Origin: Coriobacteriia bacterium
Lineage (GTDB): Bacteria > Actinomycetota > Coriobacteriia > Anaerosomatales > PHET01
Length of the DNA: 64,000 nucleotides
Direction of reading: 5' to 3'
Assembly: GCA_034370385.1 (NCBI GenBank)
Contig: JAXMKZ010000005.1
Span: 186,001-250,000 of the forward strand
The first letter of the stretch is position 1, and each line of letters starts with the position of its first letter. This document shows, in pieces, positions 30,674-39,080 of this stretch. The translations under genes were made by a program, and so were the position numbers. The notes under the pieces are model-generated. The model was not told the DNA's origin and ran no database searches. It saw nothing but the letters and a program-made list of their open reading frames with translations.

Positions 30674-31087
30674 TCAGGCCTCAGAGCACGGCGGACACAC
30701 CGCGTGCAGCGTCACGTCGATCCGGCGAACGGGCACACCGGCGGCCCGCTGGAGCGCCGCGCCCGTGTCAGGCGGCAGAACCATGTCGTCGACGCGACCG
30801 CAGCGGTCGCACACGACGTGCGCATGGTCTGCCGGCTCAGGGTCGAAGCGCAGGGTGCCTGACACGTCCAGCTCGCGGATCATGCCGGCCTGTGCGAACT
30901 CGTGCAGCGTCTTGTACACGGTCGACAGCGAAACACCGGGGAGCTGCTCGGAGACGTGCCGGGCGACGCTGTCGGCACTGGGGTGCGTCACGTTGCCCTC
31001 GAGCGCCGCGATCACCGCGCGCCGTTGCGGGGTAACCCGGTAACCCGCGGCTCTCAGCCGGGTGATCGCCTCGTCGGACGTGAGCAT
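30674..31087 (-). CDS. Fur-family metal/peroxide-responsive repressor (Fur or PerR)
   Basis: 137 residues from ATG 31087 (GAGG 7 bases upstream); the open frame extends 38 codons into AT-rich promoter DNA. The winged helix has [20 protein letters not shown] and [18 protein letters not shown]. The metal sites include HAH (88-90) and two CxxC pairs, C93/C96 and C131/C134, for structural zinc. The rubrerythrin neighbour favours a PerR-type role and the nearby haem proteins would also fit Fur; sequence alone does not decide. Confidence 0.9.
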   Translation of the reverse strand: MLTSDEAITRLRAAGYRVTPQRRAVIAALEGNVTHPSADSVARHVSEQLPGVSLSTVYKTLHEFAQAGMIRELDVSGTLRFDPEPADHAHVVCDRCGRVDDMVLPPDTGAALQRAAGVPVRRIDVTLHAVCPPCSEA

Positions 31088-31111
31088 AGCAGCCTCAATT
31101 CGGAACGAATA

Positions 31112-31129
31112 GCAATTAGGAAACATTGC
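31112..31129. promoter_or_regulatory. AT-rich inverted repeat upstream of the Fur-family gene
   Basis: GCAAT (31112-31116) and ATTGC (31125-31129) with an 8-base spacer, embedded in an AT-rich island unusual for this DNA, 25 bases before the Fur-family start. It is a candidate autoregulatory operator; it is not a canonical Fur or Per box. Confidence 0.35.
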
Positions 31130-31305
31130 GAATAATAGCACCGCCGCGGGCGAAGTCAAGGGTGCAGTATTCAGCAGCAGTGGGGTAGCATAAGCGGTCA
31201 CACGGTCAGGTCATGCGGGAGAGGGCCTGAAACGGGTACCAAGGAGTTGCAGAAGAGCAGGCGGTCGCCTAGACGGCGAAACGACTTGAGTACGGGAGGG
31301 GCAGG

Positions 31306-32673
31306 ATGAGGATGAAACACAGAGCAGTCGTGGCGCTTGCTGTGGTACTGGCGCTGACTCTTGGGGTTGGCGCGACGATGGCACTGGCTCAAGGTGTGCC
31401 GGTCGAGAAAGGCAACGCCAAGCCAGAGGACTTCCCGCCGGTGGTGGGATGTGGATGCCACTCGGCCCTCATCGATCAGTGGTCGAAATCCATGCACGCG
31501 CAGGCGCTGACCGACCCGCTCTACCTCAGCAAGCTCGCTGAAGGCCAGAAGGCGACGGATGGCGCTCTTGGGGCGTTCTGCAACAAGTGCCATGGCCCCG
31601 CGGCGACCATGACCGGCGAGATCGGCAACAAGCAGCTCTCTGCGGGAGTAGCGGGTGGCGTGAACTGCACCTGGTGCCACCAGGCGGTGGGCAATGCGGG
31701 CGAGCCCGCGAACGTCTCGCAACTGGTGGTGCTTGATGGCGTGCGACGCGCGCAGATCAAGGACCCCCAGGCTCCGCACCCCGCTCAGTACTCCGCGTTC
31801 CACGAGAGCGCCGAGATATGTGGGGGATGCCACAACGTGAACCACCCGGTGAACGGCATGCACCTGGAGGCAACGTACACTGAGTGGCAGAAGAGCCCGT
31901 GGGCCGCAGAGGGAGTGACCTGCCAGGATTGCCACATGAGCAAAGCTCCCGGCGAGATCGGGCCCTTCACGGGACAGGCCGCCGGTGGTGCTCCGGAGCG
32001 AGACAACCTGTATGCGATGACGTTCACGGGAGCCCAGGTTGAGCTGGGCGATCCCGTACTGGCTACCGCCATGCTGCAGTCTGCGGCGACCGTCAAACTG
32101 GAGGCGCCGGAGATCCTTGCCAGCGGCTCATCTGACGTGACGGTCACCATCACCAATGTGGGCGCGGGGCACTATCTGCCCACGGGACTCACTGAGATTC
32201 GTGAGATGTGGCTGGAGGTCTACACCGTCGATGAAGCCGGTGCAAAGGCCGTCATCGGCGAGCACATGTTCGGGACGATCCTTGAAGATGCCGAGGGCAA
32301 CTCGCCGGCCGAGCTGTGGGACGCGGTCAAGATCAAGTCGGACGACCGCATCCCGCCGCGCGAGTCCGTGACCGACAAGTTCTCATTCACGATGCCGGCA
32401 GGCGCCGAGCAGACGACGCTGACCGCAGCACTGTTCTACCGTTCCGCGCCCGAAGAGATGGCGAAGAAGGCCGGACTCAAGAATCCGACGACAGAGATGG
32501 CGAAGGCCACACAGGTCGTCTACGCCAGCGAGCAGGCGCAGCTCCAAGCGGCGAAGACGGACGTGGGCCAGGGCAAGTTCTTCGACGGGCTGAACCTGTT
32601 CGTGGCGCTGGCCGGGCTGGCCGTCGTCGCGGGTATCGTGTTCTGGTTCACGCGTCGCAAGAGGACTGCCTAG
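31306..32673 (+). CDS. Membrane-anchored multihaem c-type cytochrome
   Basis: 455 residues. A Sec signal (residues 3-28, cleavage near LAQG) leads to an extracytoplasmic domain with four canonical CxxCH sites: CNKCH 92-96, CTWCH 121-125, CGGCH 172-176 and CQDCH 206-210. The first expected site is shortened to C49-G-C51-H52 (CxCH). QWSKSMHAQALTDPLY resembles cytochrome c554-type proteins. Residues ~240-400 form a beta-rich domain. A C-terminal helix (LNLFVALAGLAVVAGIVFWF) with an RRKR stop-transfer anchors it. GGGAGGGG precedes ATG 31306. Likely role: electron transfer at the outer face of the membrane; the redox partner is unknown. Confidence 0.88.
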   Translation: MRMKHRAVVALAVVLALTLGVGATMALAQGVPVEKGNAKPEDFPPVVGCGCHSALIDQWSKSMHAQALTDPLYLSKLAEGQKATDGALGAFCNKCHGPAATMTGEIGNKQLSAGVAGGVNCTWCHQAVGNAGEPANVSQLVVLDGVRRAQIKDPQAPHPAQYSAFHESAEICGGCHNVNHPVNGMHLEATYTEWQKSPWAAEGVTCQDCHMSKAPGEIGPFTGQAAGGAPERDNLYAMTFTGAQVELGDPVLATAMLQSAATVKLEAPEILASGSSDVTVTITNVGAGHYLPTGLTEIREMWLEVYTVDEAGAKAVIGEHMFGTILEDAEGNSPAELWDAVKIKSDDRIPPRESVTDKFSFTMPAGAEQTTLTAALFYRSAPEEMAKKAGLKNPTTEMAKATQVVYASEQAQLQAAKTDVGQGKFFDGLNLFVALAGLAVVAGIVFWFTRRKRTA

Positions 32674-32700
32674 CACGCACGTCGGGAGCGGGAATGACGA

Positions 32701-32727
32701 CGGGCCCCGGCATCGCGCCGGGGCCCG
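32701..32727. terminator. Bidirectional terminator between cytochrome and HtrA genes
   Basis: A perfect 11-bp stem, CGGGCCCCGGC (32701-32711) with GCCGGGGCCCG (32717-32727), loop ATCGC, followed by TTT on the plus strand. It lies between two converging genes and probably serves both. Confidence 0.85.
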
Positions 32728-32760
32728 TTTGGCATCCTAAGGCACGGACCCGGAACAACG

Positions 32761-34164
32761 TCAGGGTGTCGCGTCCTCGCTGGGCGTGGTGTCTTCGCTG
32801 CCGACAGGCAGCTCTTCCGGCTTGTCGCCGACGACGACGTCCGTCGTGACCTTCTGGCCACCTCGATTCAGCTCGAGCGAGACGGTGTCACCGACCTGCT
32901 TGCGTCGAACCAGCAAGATGAGGTCGTCCATCGAGCGAACCGGCTTCCCATCGAGCGTGACGACGACGTCACCGGGCTTGACGTCGGCCTTCGATGCTCC
33001 CGATCCGGGGCCGACGCTCACGACATAGGCTCCCTCGTCAACCGACAGATCCTCCTCAGCAACCAGCTCCGGGATGACCGTCCGGCCGACGATTCCGATG
33101 TAGGGGTGGCTCACCGAACCACCTGCGATGAGCTGCTCTGCGACTCGAACAGCGGTGTTCACCGGCACGGCGAATCCGATTCCGCCGCTTGCGCCCGAAT
33201 CCGAGTAGATGGCTGTGTTGATGCCGACGAGAAGGCCGGTGCGATCAACGAGCGCTCCGCCGGAGTTTCCCGGGTTGATGGCAGCATCGGTCTGGATCAC
33301 ATCGACGAGGGGGTAGACGTTCTCAGCGCTGCCAAAGTCGGGCAGAGACCGTCCGAGTGCCGAGACGACTCCGGAGGTGACGGAGTGCTCGAGACCGAAC
33401 GGGGAGCCGATGGCCACGACGGTCTGTCCGACGAGGAGATCAGTTGAGCTTGCCGCCTCGATCAGCGGGATCGAGGAGTCGACCTTGACCACGGCGATAT
33501 CGGTCTCCGGATCCTTGCCGATCAGCTCGGCCGGAACGGATGCGCCCGATGCGTCGCGCACGGTGATCTTCGTGGCGTCGTCAACGACGTGGGCATTGGT
33601 GATGATGTAGGTTCCGCCGCCCTCAGCGCGCTTGTACGCCACACCTGATCCGGTACCGCCCTTGGGAACGCCGGGGTGATCGCCGGGGAGTCCGCTCTGG
33701 CCGCCGCTGACCTTTTCGCCGCTCACGTCGAGATTGACGACCGAGGGGACCGCGGCGGCCGCGGCCGCGACGACCGGCTCCTCAGTCTTGGACGGGACGA
33801 CCGTGACCTTAGTGGCGCTCCGGCTTGCCGTCGGAGCATCGCCAAGAACCAGCTGTGCGCCGATGAAGCCGCCTGCAAGCCCCGCGAACAGCGCCACGAT
33901 GAACGAGAGCACAACGGCGACCAGCACCCCACTGCCAGGGCGGCGAGGTGCGGGCGCGGAGGGCTCGGCAGGAGCCACCGGGGGTACAACCGGGGGTACT
34001 GCCGACGGCACCGGGGAGGGCGTCTGGGCCACCGGCGGAGGCACTGCCGCGGGAGACTGAGGCTCGACAGGTGGTGTTGCCGAAGGCGTCGTTGGTTCGA
34101 CGGGTAGCCCCGCGATGGGAGGCGGTTGGGGGGGAGTGGGTTGCTGGGGGGTTTCTTCGGTCAT
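32761..34164 (-). CDS. HtrA/DegP-family membrane-anchored serine protease
   Basis: 467 residues. The cytoplasmic N-terminus (~1-75) is Pro-rich, followed by one transmembrane helix (~79-103). The trypsin-like domain has the triad H192 (TNAHVV), D222 (ETDIAVVKVD) and S301 (NPGNSGGAL). One PDZ domain (~365-450) contains VGPGSGASKADVKPGDVVV. The tail is acidic. It fits extracytoplasmic protein quality control. It is transcribed convergently with the cytochrome gene. Confidence 0.93.
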   Translation of the reverse strand: MTEETPQQPTPPQPPPIAGLPVEPTTPSATPPVEPQSPAAVPPPVAQTPSPVPSAVPPVVPPVAPAEPSAPAPRRPGSGVLVAVVLSFIVALFAGLAGGFIGAQLVLGDAPTASRSATKVTVVPSKTEEPVVAAAAAAVPSVVNLDVSGEKVSGGQSGLPGDHPGVPKGGTGSGVAYKRAEGGGTYIITNAHVVDDATKITVRDASGASVPAELIGKDPETDIAVVKVDSSIPLIEAASSTDLLVGQTVVAIGSPFGLEHSVTSGVVSALGRSLPDFGSAENVYPLVDVIQTDAAINPGNSGGALVDRTGLLVGINTAIYSDSGASGGIGFAVPVNTAVRVAEQLIAGGSVSHPYIGIVGRTVIPELVAEEDLSVDEGAYVVSVGPGSGASKADVKPGDVVVTLDGKPVRSMDDLILLVRRKQVGDTVSLELNRGGQKVTTDVVVGDKPEELPVGSEDTTPSEDATP

Positions 34165-34198
34165 GGAGTGCTCCTTGAGTCGAGGCTTCTCCGCACAT

Positions 34199-34240
34199 CG
34201 GTGAGAGCGTGCGATGATGGTCGACGGCCATCATTCACCG
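34199..34240. promoter_or_regulatory. Interrupted palindrome between HtrA and MFS genes
   Basis: ATGATGG (34214-34220) pairs with CCATCAT (34228-34234), and an outer CGGTG (34199-34203) pairs with CACCG (34236-34240). It sits in the 91-bp divergent promoter space, 15 bases before the transporter start codon, as expected of an operator. No regulator gene lies adjacent. Confidence 0.4.
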
Positions 34241-34255
34241 TGAGGATACCCCCGG

Positions 34256-35725
34256 ATGTCAGCGATTCACGAACACACCACAGAAGAGCCGCTGACATGC
34301 GTGCCCGGAGCCGTGAGGCCGGGGGCCGTCCTGACCGTGCTGGTAGCGGGCACCATTCTGGCCCCGCTCGATGCGAGCATCGTGAACATAGCCCTGCCTT
34401 CGATGGCGGCCCAGTTCGACGTTCGGCTCACCCTGGTCAGCTGGGTCACCACGGCGTACCTGCTCACGAGCGCCGCGCTGCTGCTATCGATGGGGCGACT
34501 CGGCGACGTGTGGGGCCTGCGGCGTCTCTACATCGCCGGCCTCATCGTCTTCGGAGTCGGTTCTCTCGCGTGCGCTGTCTCGCCGAGCATCGGCTTTCTG
34601 ATCGCGGCGAGGGTGCTTCAGGCCAGCGGCTCCGCGATGCTGTTCGCGGCGGGGCCTGCGCTCGTCACGCGAACGTTCCCTCCGAACCGAAGAGGGTGGG
34701 CGCTCGGGTACATCGCACTCGCGGTCTCACTGGGACTGACCGCCGGGCCCGCCCTGGGTGGGGTTCTGGTCGGGACATGGGGATGGCCCAGCATCTTCAT
34801 TATCAACCTGCCGATAGTAGCGGTCGTCACCGTCATGTCGTGGCGGCTGCTACCCGATGAGTGTCCGGCGGGCGGCCGTTTCGACATCCCCGGGGCCCTG
34901 CTGTCGGGGATGGCACTCTTCTTGGTCCTGATCGGACTTGGTGGGGCCGACCGCGCGGGACTCATCTCGCCGGCGGTGATCGGGCCGGTTGCGGTAGGCC
35001 TGCTCCTGGGGGCGGTCTTCGTGTGGTGGGAGCATCGAGCGATTGCCCCTATGGTCGATATGGCGATCTTTCGCGTCAGAGCGTTCTCGGCGGGAATCAC
35101 AGCAGCGACGCTCGCCTACCTTGCCCTGTTCGCGGTCACGTTCACGATGCCGTTCTACCTGGTACGGGTGCACGGGTTCGACGCCAGAATCGCAGGCCTC
35201 GTTCTGACCGCTACGCCCATCACGATGGCGGTGTTGGCCCCGATCGCCGGAAGACGGTCGGACCGTAAGGGAAGTCGCACGCTGGCGACAGCAGGCATCG
35301 CGGTGCTGGGCGGCGGGCTGTTCATCGCGTCGTTCCTGGAGGAAGGCACTCCGATCGCGCTGATCGTCGCCGCGCTCGTGGTGGTTGGCTCGGGCATGGC
35401 GGTGTTTCAGACGCCCAACACTTCAGCAGTGCTGAGGGCGACCCCTCGCTCCAGCTCAGGAGTCGGCTCGGCGTTCGTTGCGGAGGCCCGAAACGTCGGG
35501 ATGTCGTTGGGGATCGCGCTGACAGCCGCCATCGTCAGCGCCGCGGTCGGGGCGCAGGGTCTGCCGGGAGGCGAAGGCCCGATACCCGAGGCGGTCGCCA
35601 CCGCTTTCGTGGGCGGTATGTCGACGGCACTGAGGGTGGCCGCGGTCATTGCGTTGGGAGGCGCCGCGGTTTCGTGGTTCGGTCGCGAGGCCGACCCGGT
35701 TGAGGGTGTCGGGGTCAAGCACTAG
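34256..35725 (+). CDS. MFS drug/proton antiporter, DHA2 (EmrB/QacA) type
   Basis: 489 residues, about 14 membrane helices. LDASIVNIALPSMAAQFD near residue 38 and the loop MGRLGDVWGLRRLY are DHA2 hallmarks; ALVTRTFPPNRRGWALGY follows. Such proteins export toxic compounds in exchange for protons. The substrate cannot be told from sequence. ATG 34256 with GAGG ten bases upstream; it diverges from the HtrA gene. Confidence 0.9.
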   Translation: MSAIHEHTTEEPLTCVPGAVRPGAVLTVLVAGTILAPLDASIVNIALPSMAAQFDVRLTLVSWVTTAYLLTSAALLLSMGRLGDVWGLRRLYIAGLIVFGVGSLACAVSPSIGFLIAARVLQASGSAMLFAAGPALVTRTFPPNRRGWALGYIALAVSLGLTAGPALGGVLVGTWGWPSIFIINLPIVAVVTVMSWRLLPDECPAGGRFDIPGALLSGMALFLVLIGLGGADRAGLISPAVIGPVAVGLLLGAVFVWWEHRAIAPMVDMAIFRVRAFSAGITAATLAYLALFAVTFTMPFYLVRVHGFDARIAGLVLTATPITMAVLAPIAGRRSDRKGSRTLATAGIAVLGGGLFIASFLEEGTPIALIVAALVVVGSGMAVFQTPNTSAVLRATPRSSSGVGSAFVAEARNVGMSLGIALTAAIVSAAVGAQGLPGGEGPIPEAVATAFVGGMSTALRVAAVIALGGAAVSWFGREADPVEGVGVKH

Positions 35726-35754
35726 ACTGGCTGAAGCCACGAACAGGAGGCACG

Positions 35755-36285
35755 GTGACCGACGAGACAAGCGCGCCCGATCCGATCGAAGAGCAGCCCC
35801 AGGTGGCTTCCGATCCCGAGATCGCTGCCATCGCGGATTCGCTCGACGAGCCTGAGCCCGACGCGGAGCCGGAGCCTGTGCTCGACGATGCGGCGCCGGT
35901 GGAGCCAGAGGCTGTCGTCGCGGCGGCCGTGCACGATGCGGCGGCCGACCGAGTGTCGTGGTGGCCATTCCTCGTCTATCTGGCGCTCTGGTTCGTCTTT
36001 GCTGGAGTGACCGTGTGGCGCTTCTACAACATGTCCCCCGGTCAGGCGATCTACGATTCTTCAGACTACGCGCTCTCCGTCTTCGCCGGGATCGCCCTGG
36101 CTCTTGCCGGTCCCATCCTGGTACTCGCCACGTGGGTTGCGGCGTGGGGCAAGCCGGGCTCAAGTAAGTGGGGGCTTCTCGTCGATGCGCTGTTGAAGGG
36201 TTCTGTGGTAACGCTCGGGGGCGTCGCTCTGTGGTGGATCGCTCTCATGGTCGTCGATCAGCTGAGGCTCGGGCGCATCTTGTGA
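35755..36285 (+). CDS. Hypothetical three-helix membrane protein with acidic N-terminus, 176 aa
   Basis: Residues 1-65 are rich in Asp, Glu and Pro (DEPEPDAEPEPVLDDAAPVE) and probably disordered in the cytoplasm. Three transmembrane segments follow: FLVYLALWFVFAGVTVWRF, LSVFAGIALALAGPILVLAT and SVVTLGGVALWWIALMVV. GTG start at 35755, 29 bp after the MFS gene and 20 bp before ddl, so probably in one transcript with both. No family recognised. Confidence 0.75.
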   Translation: MTDETSAPDPIEEQPQVASDPEIAAIADSLDEPEPDAEPEPVLDDAAPVEPEAVVAAAVHDAAADRVSWWPFLVYLALWFVFAGVTVWRFYNMSPGQAIYDSSDYALSVFAGIALALAGPILVLATWVAAWGKPGSSKWGLLVDALLKGSVVTLGGVALWWIALMVVDQLRLGRIL

Positions 36286-36305
36286 GCGAGGGAGTGGAAG
36301 TCGCC

Positions 36306-37253
36306 ATGACATCGATCGGAGCGCACGATGTGCGGGTGGCCGTCCTCATGGGGGGACGATCCGCAGAACGCGAGGTTTCCCTCAACACGGGAGCGCAGGT
36401 CTCTTCCGCTCTGGAGGAGAAGGGCTTCGGCGTTGTGGAGATCGACACGGGAGACGCCGACTTCGTCGCGCGCTTCGCCTCGAGCGACTGCCACGTGGCG
36501 TTCATCTGCCTGCACGGCAGGTTTGGCGAGGACGGAACGGTTCAGGGCCTGTGCGAGCTGCTCGAGACCCCTTACGTCGGCAGCGGAGTGCTCGCCAGCG
36601 CTTTGGCGATGGACAAGGTGATGAGCAAGCTGTTCTACCGGGCGATGGGTCTACCAACACCCGAGTTCATGGTACTCAAGCGCGGCGAAGAGCTCGATAC
36701 CGGCGCGGTTGTCGCCATGCTCGGAGACAAGTGCGTGGTCAAACCCGCGAACGAGGGTTCGGCCCTCGGTGTGACCATCGTTCACGAGCCGGCTGAGTTG
36801 GCACAGGCGGTGGGCCTTGCCCTGACGTATGACCGGACTGTTCTGATCGAACGCTTCGTCGCGGGCGTCGAGGTGACCGTCGGGGTTCTGGGTAACGAGC
36901 ACCCCTTGGCGCTTCCCGTGATCGAGATCGTGCCGGAGCACGAGTTCTACGACTACGAGAGCAAGTACGTGCCGGGCATGAGCCACCACATCATTCCCGC
37001 GCGAATCAGCGAGGAGGCGCGTGCCGAGTCAGAGCGCCTCGCTATCGCAGCGCACGAGACCCTAGGCTGTCGGGGCATGTCGCGTTCGGACTTCATCGTG
37101 TCCGCGAACGGGGCCGTGCAGCTGCTCGAGACCAACACGATCCCGGGAATGACCACGACCTCGCTGCTCCCGGACGCGGCACGGGCTGCGGGAATCGAGT
37201 TCCCGGACCTGTGTAGCCGCCTCGTCGAGCTGGCGCTCGAGCCGCGCAGGTAG
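36306..37253 (+). CDS. ddl: D-alanine--D-alanine ligase
   Basis: 315 residues from ATG 36306. The N-terminal VAVLMGGRSAEREVSLNTG, HGRFGEDGTVQGLCELL and YVGSGVLASALAMDK are hallmark Ddl motifs; the ATP-grasp part has VVKPANEGSALGV, and the C-terminal substrate site has RSDFIV and LLETNTIPGMTTTSLLP. It makes the D-Ala-D-Ala dipeptide of peptidoglycan. No other mur gene is adjacent. The start was preferred over upstream in-frame GTGs because GGAAG lies five bases before it. Confidence 0.93.
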   Translation: MTSIGAHDVRVAVLMGGRSAEREVSLNTGAQVSSALEEKGFGVVEIDTGDADFVARFASSDCHVAFICLHGRFGEDGTVQGLCELLETPYVGSGVLASALAMDKVMSKLFYRAMGLPTPEFMVLKRGEELDTGAVVAMLGDKCVVKPANEGSALGVTIVHEPAELAQAVGLALTYDRTVLIERFVAGVEVTVGVLGNEHPLALPVIEIVPEHEFYDYESKYVPGMSHHIIPARISEEARAESERLAIAAHETLGCRGMSRSDFIVSANGAVQLLETNTIPGMTTTSLLPDAARAAGIEFPDLCSRLVELALEPRR

Positions 37254-37355
37254 TGGCCGATAGCCCTCGTGGCGGGCACTTCTTGGTGTAGTCGAGGCGT
37301 GTGGGGGATACTGACTTCGAGGGGAACGCGGAAACGACGCGCCAGGGAGGATCCG

Positions 37356-37874
37356 ATGAACTGTTCGAACTGTGGTAACGCCAACGCCGAGGGCTCTCAG
37401 TACTGTGCAAGTTGCGGCGCCCAGCTCTTTGGTCAGGCGGCTCCGCCCGCCCCGCCGGTACCACCCGCTCCTGAGGGATATGGGCAGCCCGCCGCCGCCG
37501 GTTATGACGAGCAGGTCGCGGGGGGTTACACCGTCGCGCCGCCGCCGGCAGCTCCGGCTCCGCCCGCTTATGGCCAACAGTACACGCAACCGCAGATGCA
37601 CCCCCAGCCCGGCTACGCTCCGGCCCCGCCGGTCAAGAACCACCTGGTCATGGCGATTCTTGCCACGGTTCTGTGCTGCATTCCGCTGGGCGCAGTCGGC
37701 ATCATCTACGCAGCGCAGGTGAACTCGAAGCTGGCATCGGGTGACTATGCCGGCGCCCAGCGGGCATCGAAGAATGCCTTGATCTGGTCGTGGGTCGCTA
37801 TCGGCGGAGGACTCATCGGTGGAGTGCTGTACGCGGTGCTCGCCATCCTCGGCGTCGTGGTCGACAGCCTCTAG
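37356..37874 (+). CDS. Zinc-ribbon plus CD225/dispanin-type membrane protein, 172 aa
   Basis: ATG 37356 follows GGGAGG at 5 bases. The N-terminus is a double-Cys zinc ribbon (CSNCGNANAEGSQYCASCGA). A ~75-residue Pro/Ala/Tyr/Gln-rich region follows (residues 25-95). The C-terminal domain (NHLVMAILATVLCCIPLGAV, VNSKLASGDYAGAQRASKNA and a final helix) is a CD225/dispanin fold, one re-entrant and one transmembrane helix. Function in bacteria unknown. It is followed 11 bp later by a DUF2752 gene, a common companion of such proteins. Confidence 0.85.
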   Translation: MNCSNCGNANAEGSQYCASCGAQLFGQAAPPAPPVPPAPEGYGQPAAAGYDEQVAGGYTVAPPPAAPAPPAYGQQYTQPQMHPQPGYAPAPPVKNHLVMAILATVLCCIPLGAVGIIYAAQVNSKLASGDYAGAQRASKNALIWSWVAIGGGLIGGVLYAVLAILGVVVDSL

Positions 37875-37885
37875 TCGGCGGACGA

Positions 37886-38323
37886 ATGCATAGCGCGACG
37901 GGAATCACCGATGGACCAGCGGCGAAGGCGTCTGCGGTGGAGCGCTGGTTGCCCGTTGCTGGCTGGGTCGCTCTATTAGGCGGTGCTGCGCTCATCGTGT
38001 CCGGATGGGATCGGCTGGTTCCGCCGTGTCTGTTCAGAGAGATCACGGGGCTCTACTGCCCTGGGTGCGGCAGCGGGAGAGCGCTGCTGGCCCTGTCACG
38101 GTTCGATCTGACCGCCGCACTCAGCGCAAACCCGCTCGTGACGCTGGGTCTGCCGCTCATTCTTGCCGGGCTCGCTATTGAGACCGCCGACTCATGGGGG
38201 CTCGTGCGCAGACGATCGCGTTTCGCCAAGATGCTGCCCTTGGCCGTACTGATCGTGGTGTGTGCGTTCTGGGTGCTGCGCAACATCCCCGTGTGGCCAC
38301 TCCAGACGCTCGCTCCGCATTAG
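37886..38323 (+). CDS. DUF2752 membrane protein
   Basis: 145 residues from ATG 37886; the ribosome-binding site is weak, consistent with coupling to the upstream gene. The diagnostic motif is PCLFREITGLYCPGCGSGRA between the first and second membrane helices. Further helices are LVTLGLPLILAGLAIE and MLPLAVLIVVCAFWVL. Function of the family unknown. Its stop overlaps the converging kinase gene. Confidence 0.85.
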   Translation: MHSATGITDGPAAKASAVERWLPVAGWVALLGGAALIVSGWDRLVPPCLFREITGLYCPGCGSGRALLALSRFDLTAALSANPLVTLGLPLILAGLAIETADSWGLVRRRSRFAKMLPLAVLIVVCAFWVLRNIPVWPLQTLAPH

Positions 38324-38976
38324 GAGAGCGGCAGCTCCAAGCGCACCACGGTTCCGCCTCCCGGGCGATCAAGGACGATGGCGGAGCCGCCCGAGCTCTC
38401 GATCACGTTCTTGACCACGACCAAGCCGAGGCCCGTGCCCGGCGAACCATCGTCTCGCTCGAGCCGCACGAACGGCTCGAAGACAGTCGATTTCTCTGCA
38501 TCGGGTATGCCGGGGCCGCAGTCGGCGACCTCGATCACCGCCACCCGACCCTCAACGCTCACGCTGACATCGATCGGTCCCTCGGCGGCGTACTTCGCGG
38601 CGTTGGACAGTAGGTTCTCCATGACGCGTGCCAGCGTCACAGGGTCCACGTTGACCGCTGACGTTGTCCGGAGTTGCACCTGGACATCCCTGCCGGTGGC
38701 GACTCGGGCGTCCGCGACGGATTGGTCGGCGATGGCACCCGTATCCGCTGTGTCGTGCTTGCGATGGGCACCGACGCGGCCTGCGATGGTGTCCCCCACG
38801 AGTTCATCCGCGCGCGCGATCGCGGCGTCTATGCCGCTGTGGGCGGCATCGCGTTCTGTTGCCGAGAGGTCAGCGCGGCGCAGCAGTGCGCTGTAGCCGG
38901 CGATGACGGTGAGGATCCCGCGCAGGTCGTGTGCACACAGGGCGAGGTCCGCCGGTGCGGGTCGGGGGTCAGCCAT
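38320..38976 (-). CDS. Small soluble sensor histidine kinase, 218 aa
   Basis: It contains only the kinase core: a HisKA-like helix with LCAHDLRGILTVIAGYSALL (phosphoacceptor H near residue 16), N-box NLLSNAAKYA, G1 DCGPGIPDAE and G2 GTGLGLVVVKNVI. No sensor domain or membrane helix is visible and no response regulator is adjacent, so it is an orphan kinase whose input is unknown. It lies convergent with the DUF2752 gene. Confidence 0.85.
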   Translation of the reverse strand: MADPRPAPADLALCAHDLRGILTVIAGYSALLRRADLSATERDAAHSGIDAAIARADELVGDTIAGRVGAHRKHDTADTGAIADQSVADARVATGRDVQVQLRTTSAVNVDPVTLARVMENLLSNAAKYAAEGPIDVSVSVEGRVAVIEVADCGPGIPDAEKSTVFEPFVRLERDDGSPGTGLGLVVVKNVIESSGGSAIVLDRPGGGTVVRLELPLS

Positions 38977-39080
38977 GCACGCTCCTCAGCGGTCCGAGCG
39001 GTCGCCACTCCGCGGATGCGGAGCGTTACTCCCCCTCGACAGCTACGAAGGTACCCCTCCACGCCGCCACAGGCAACGGT

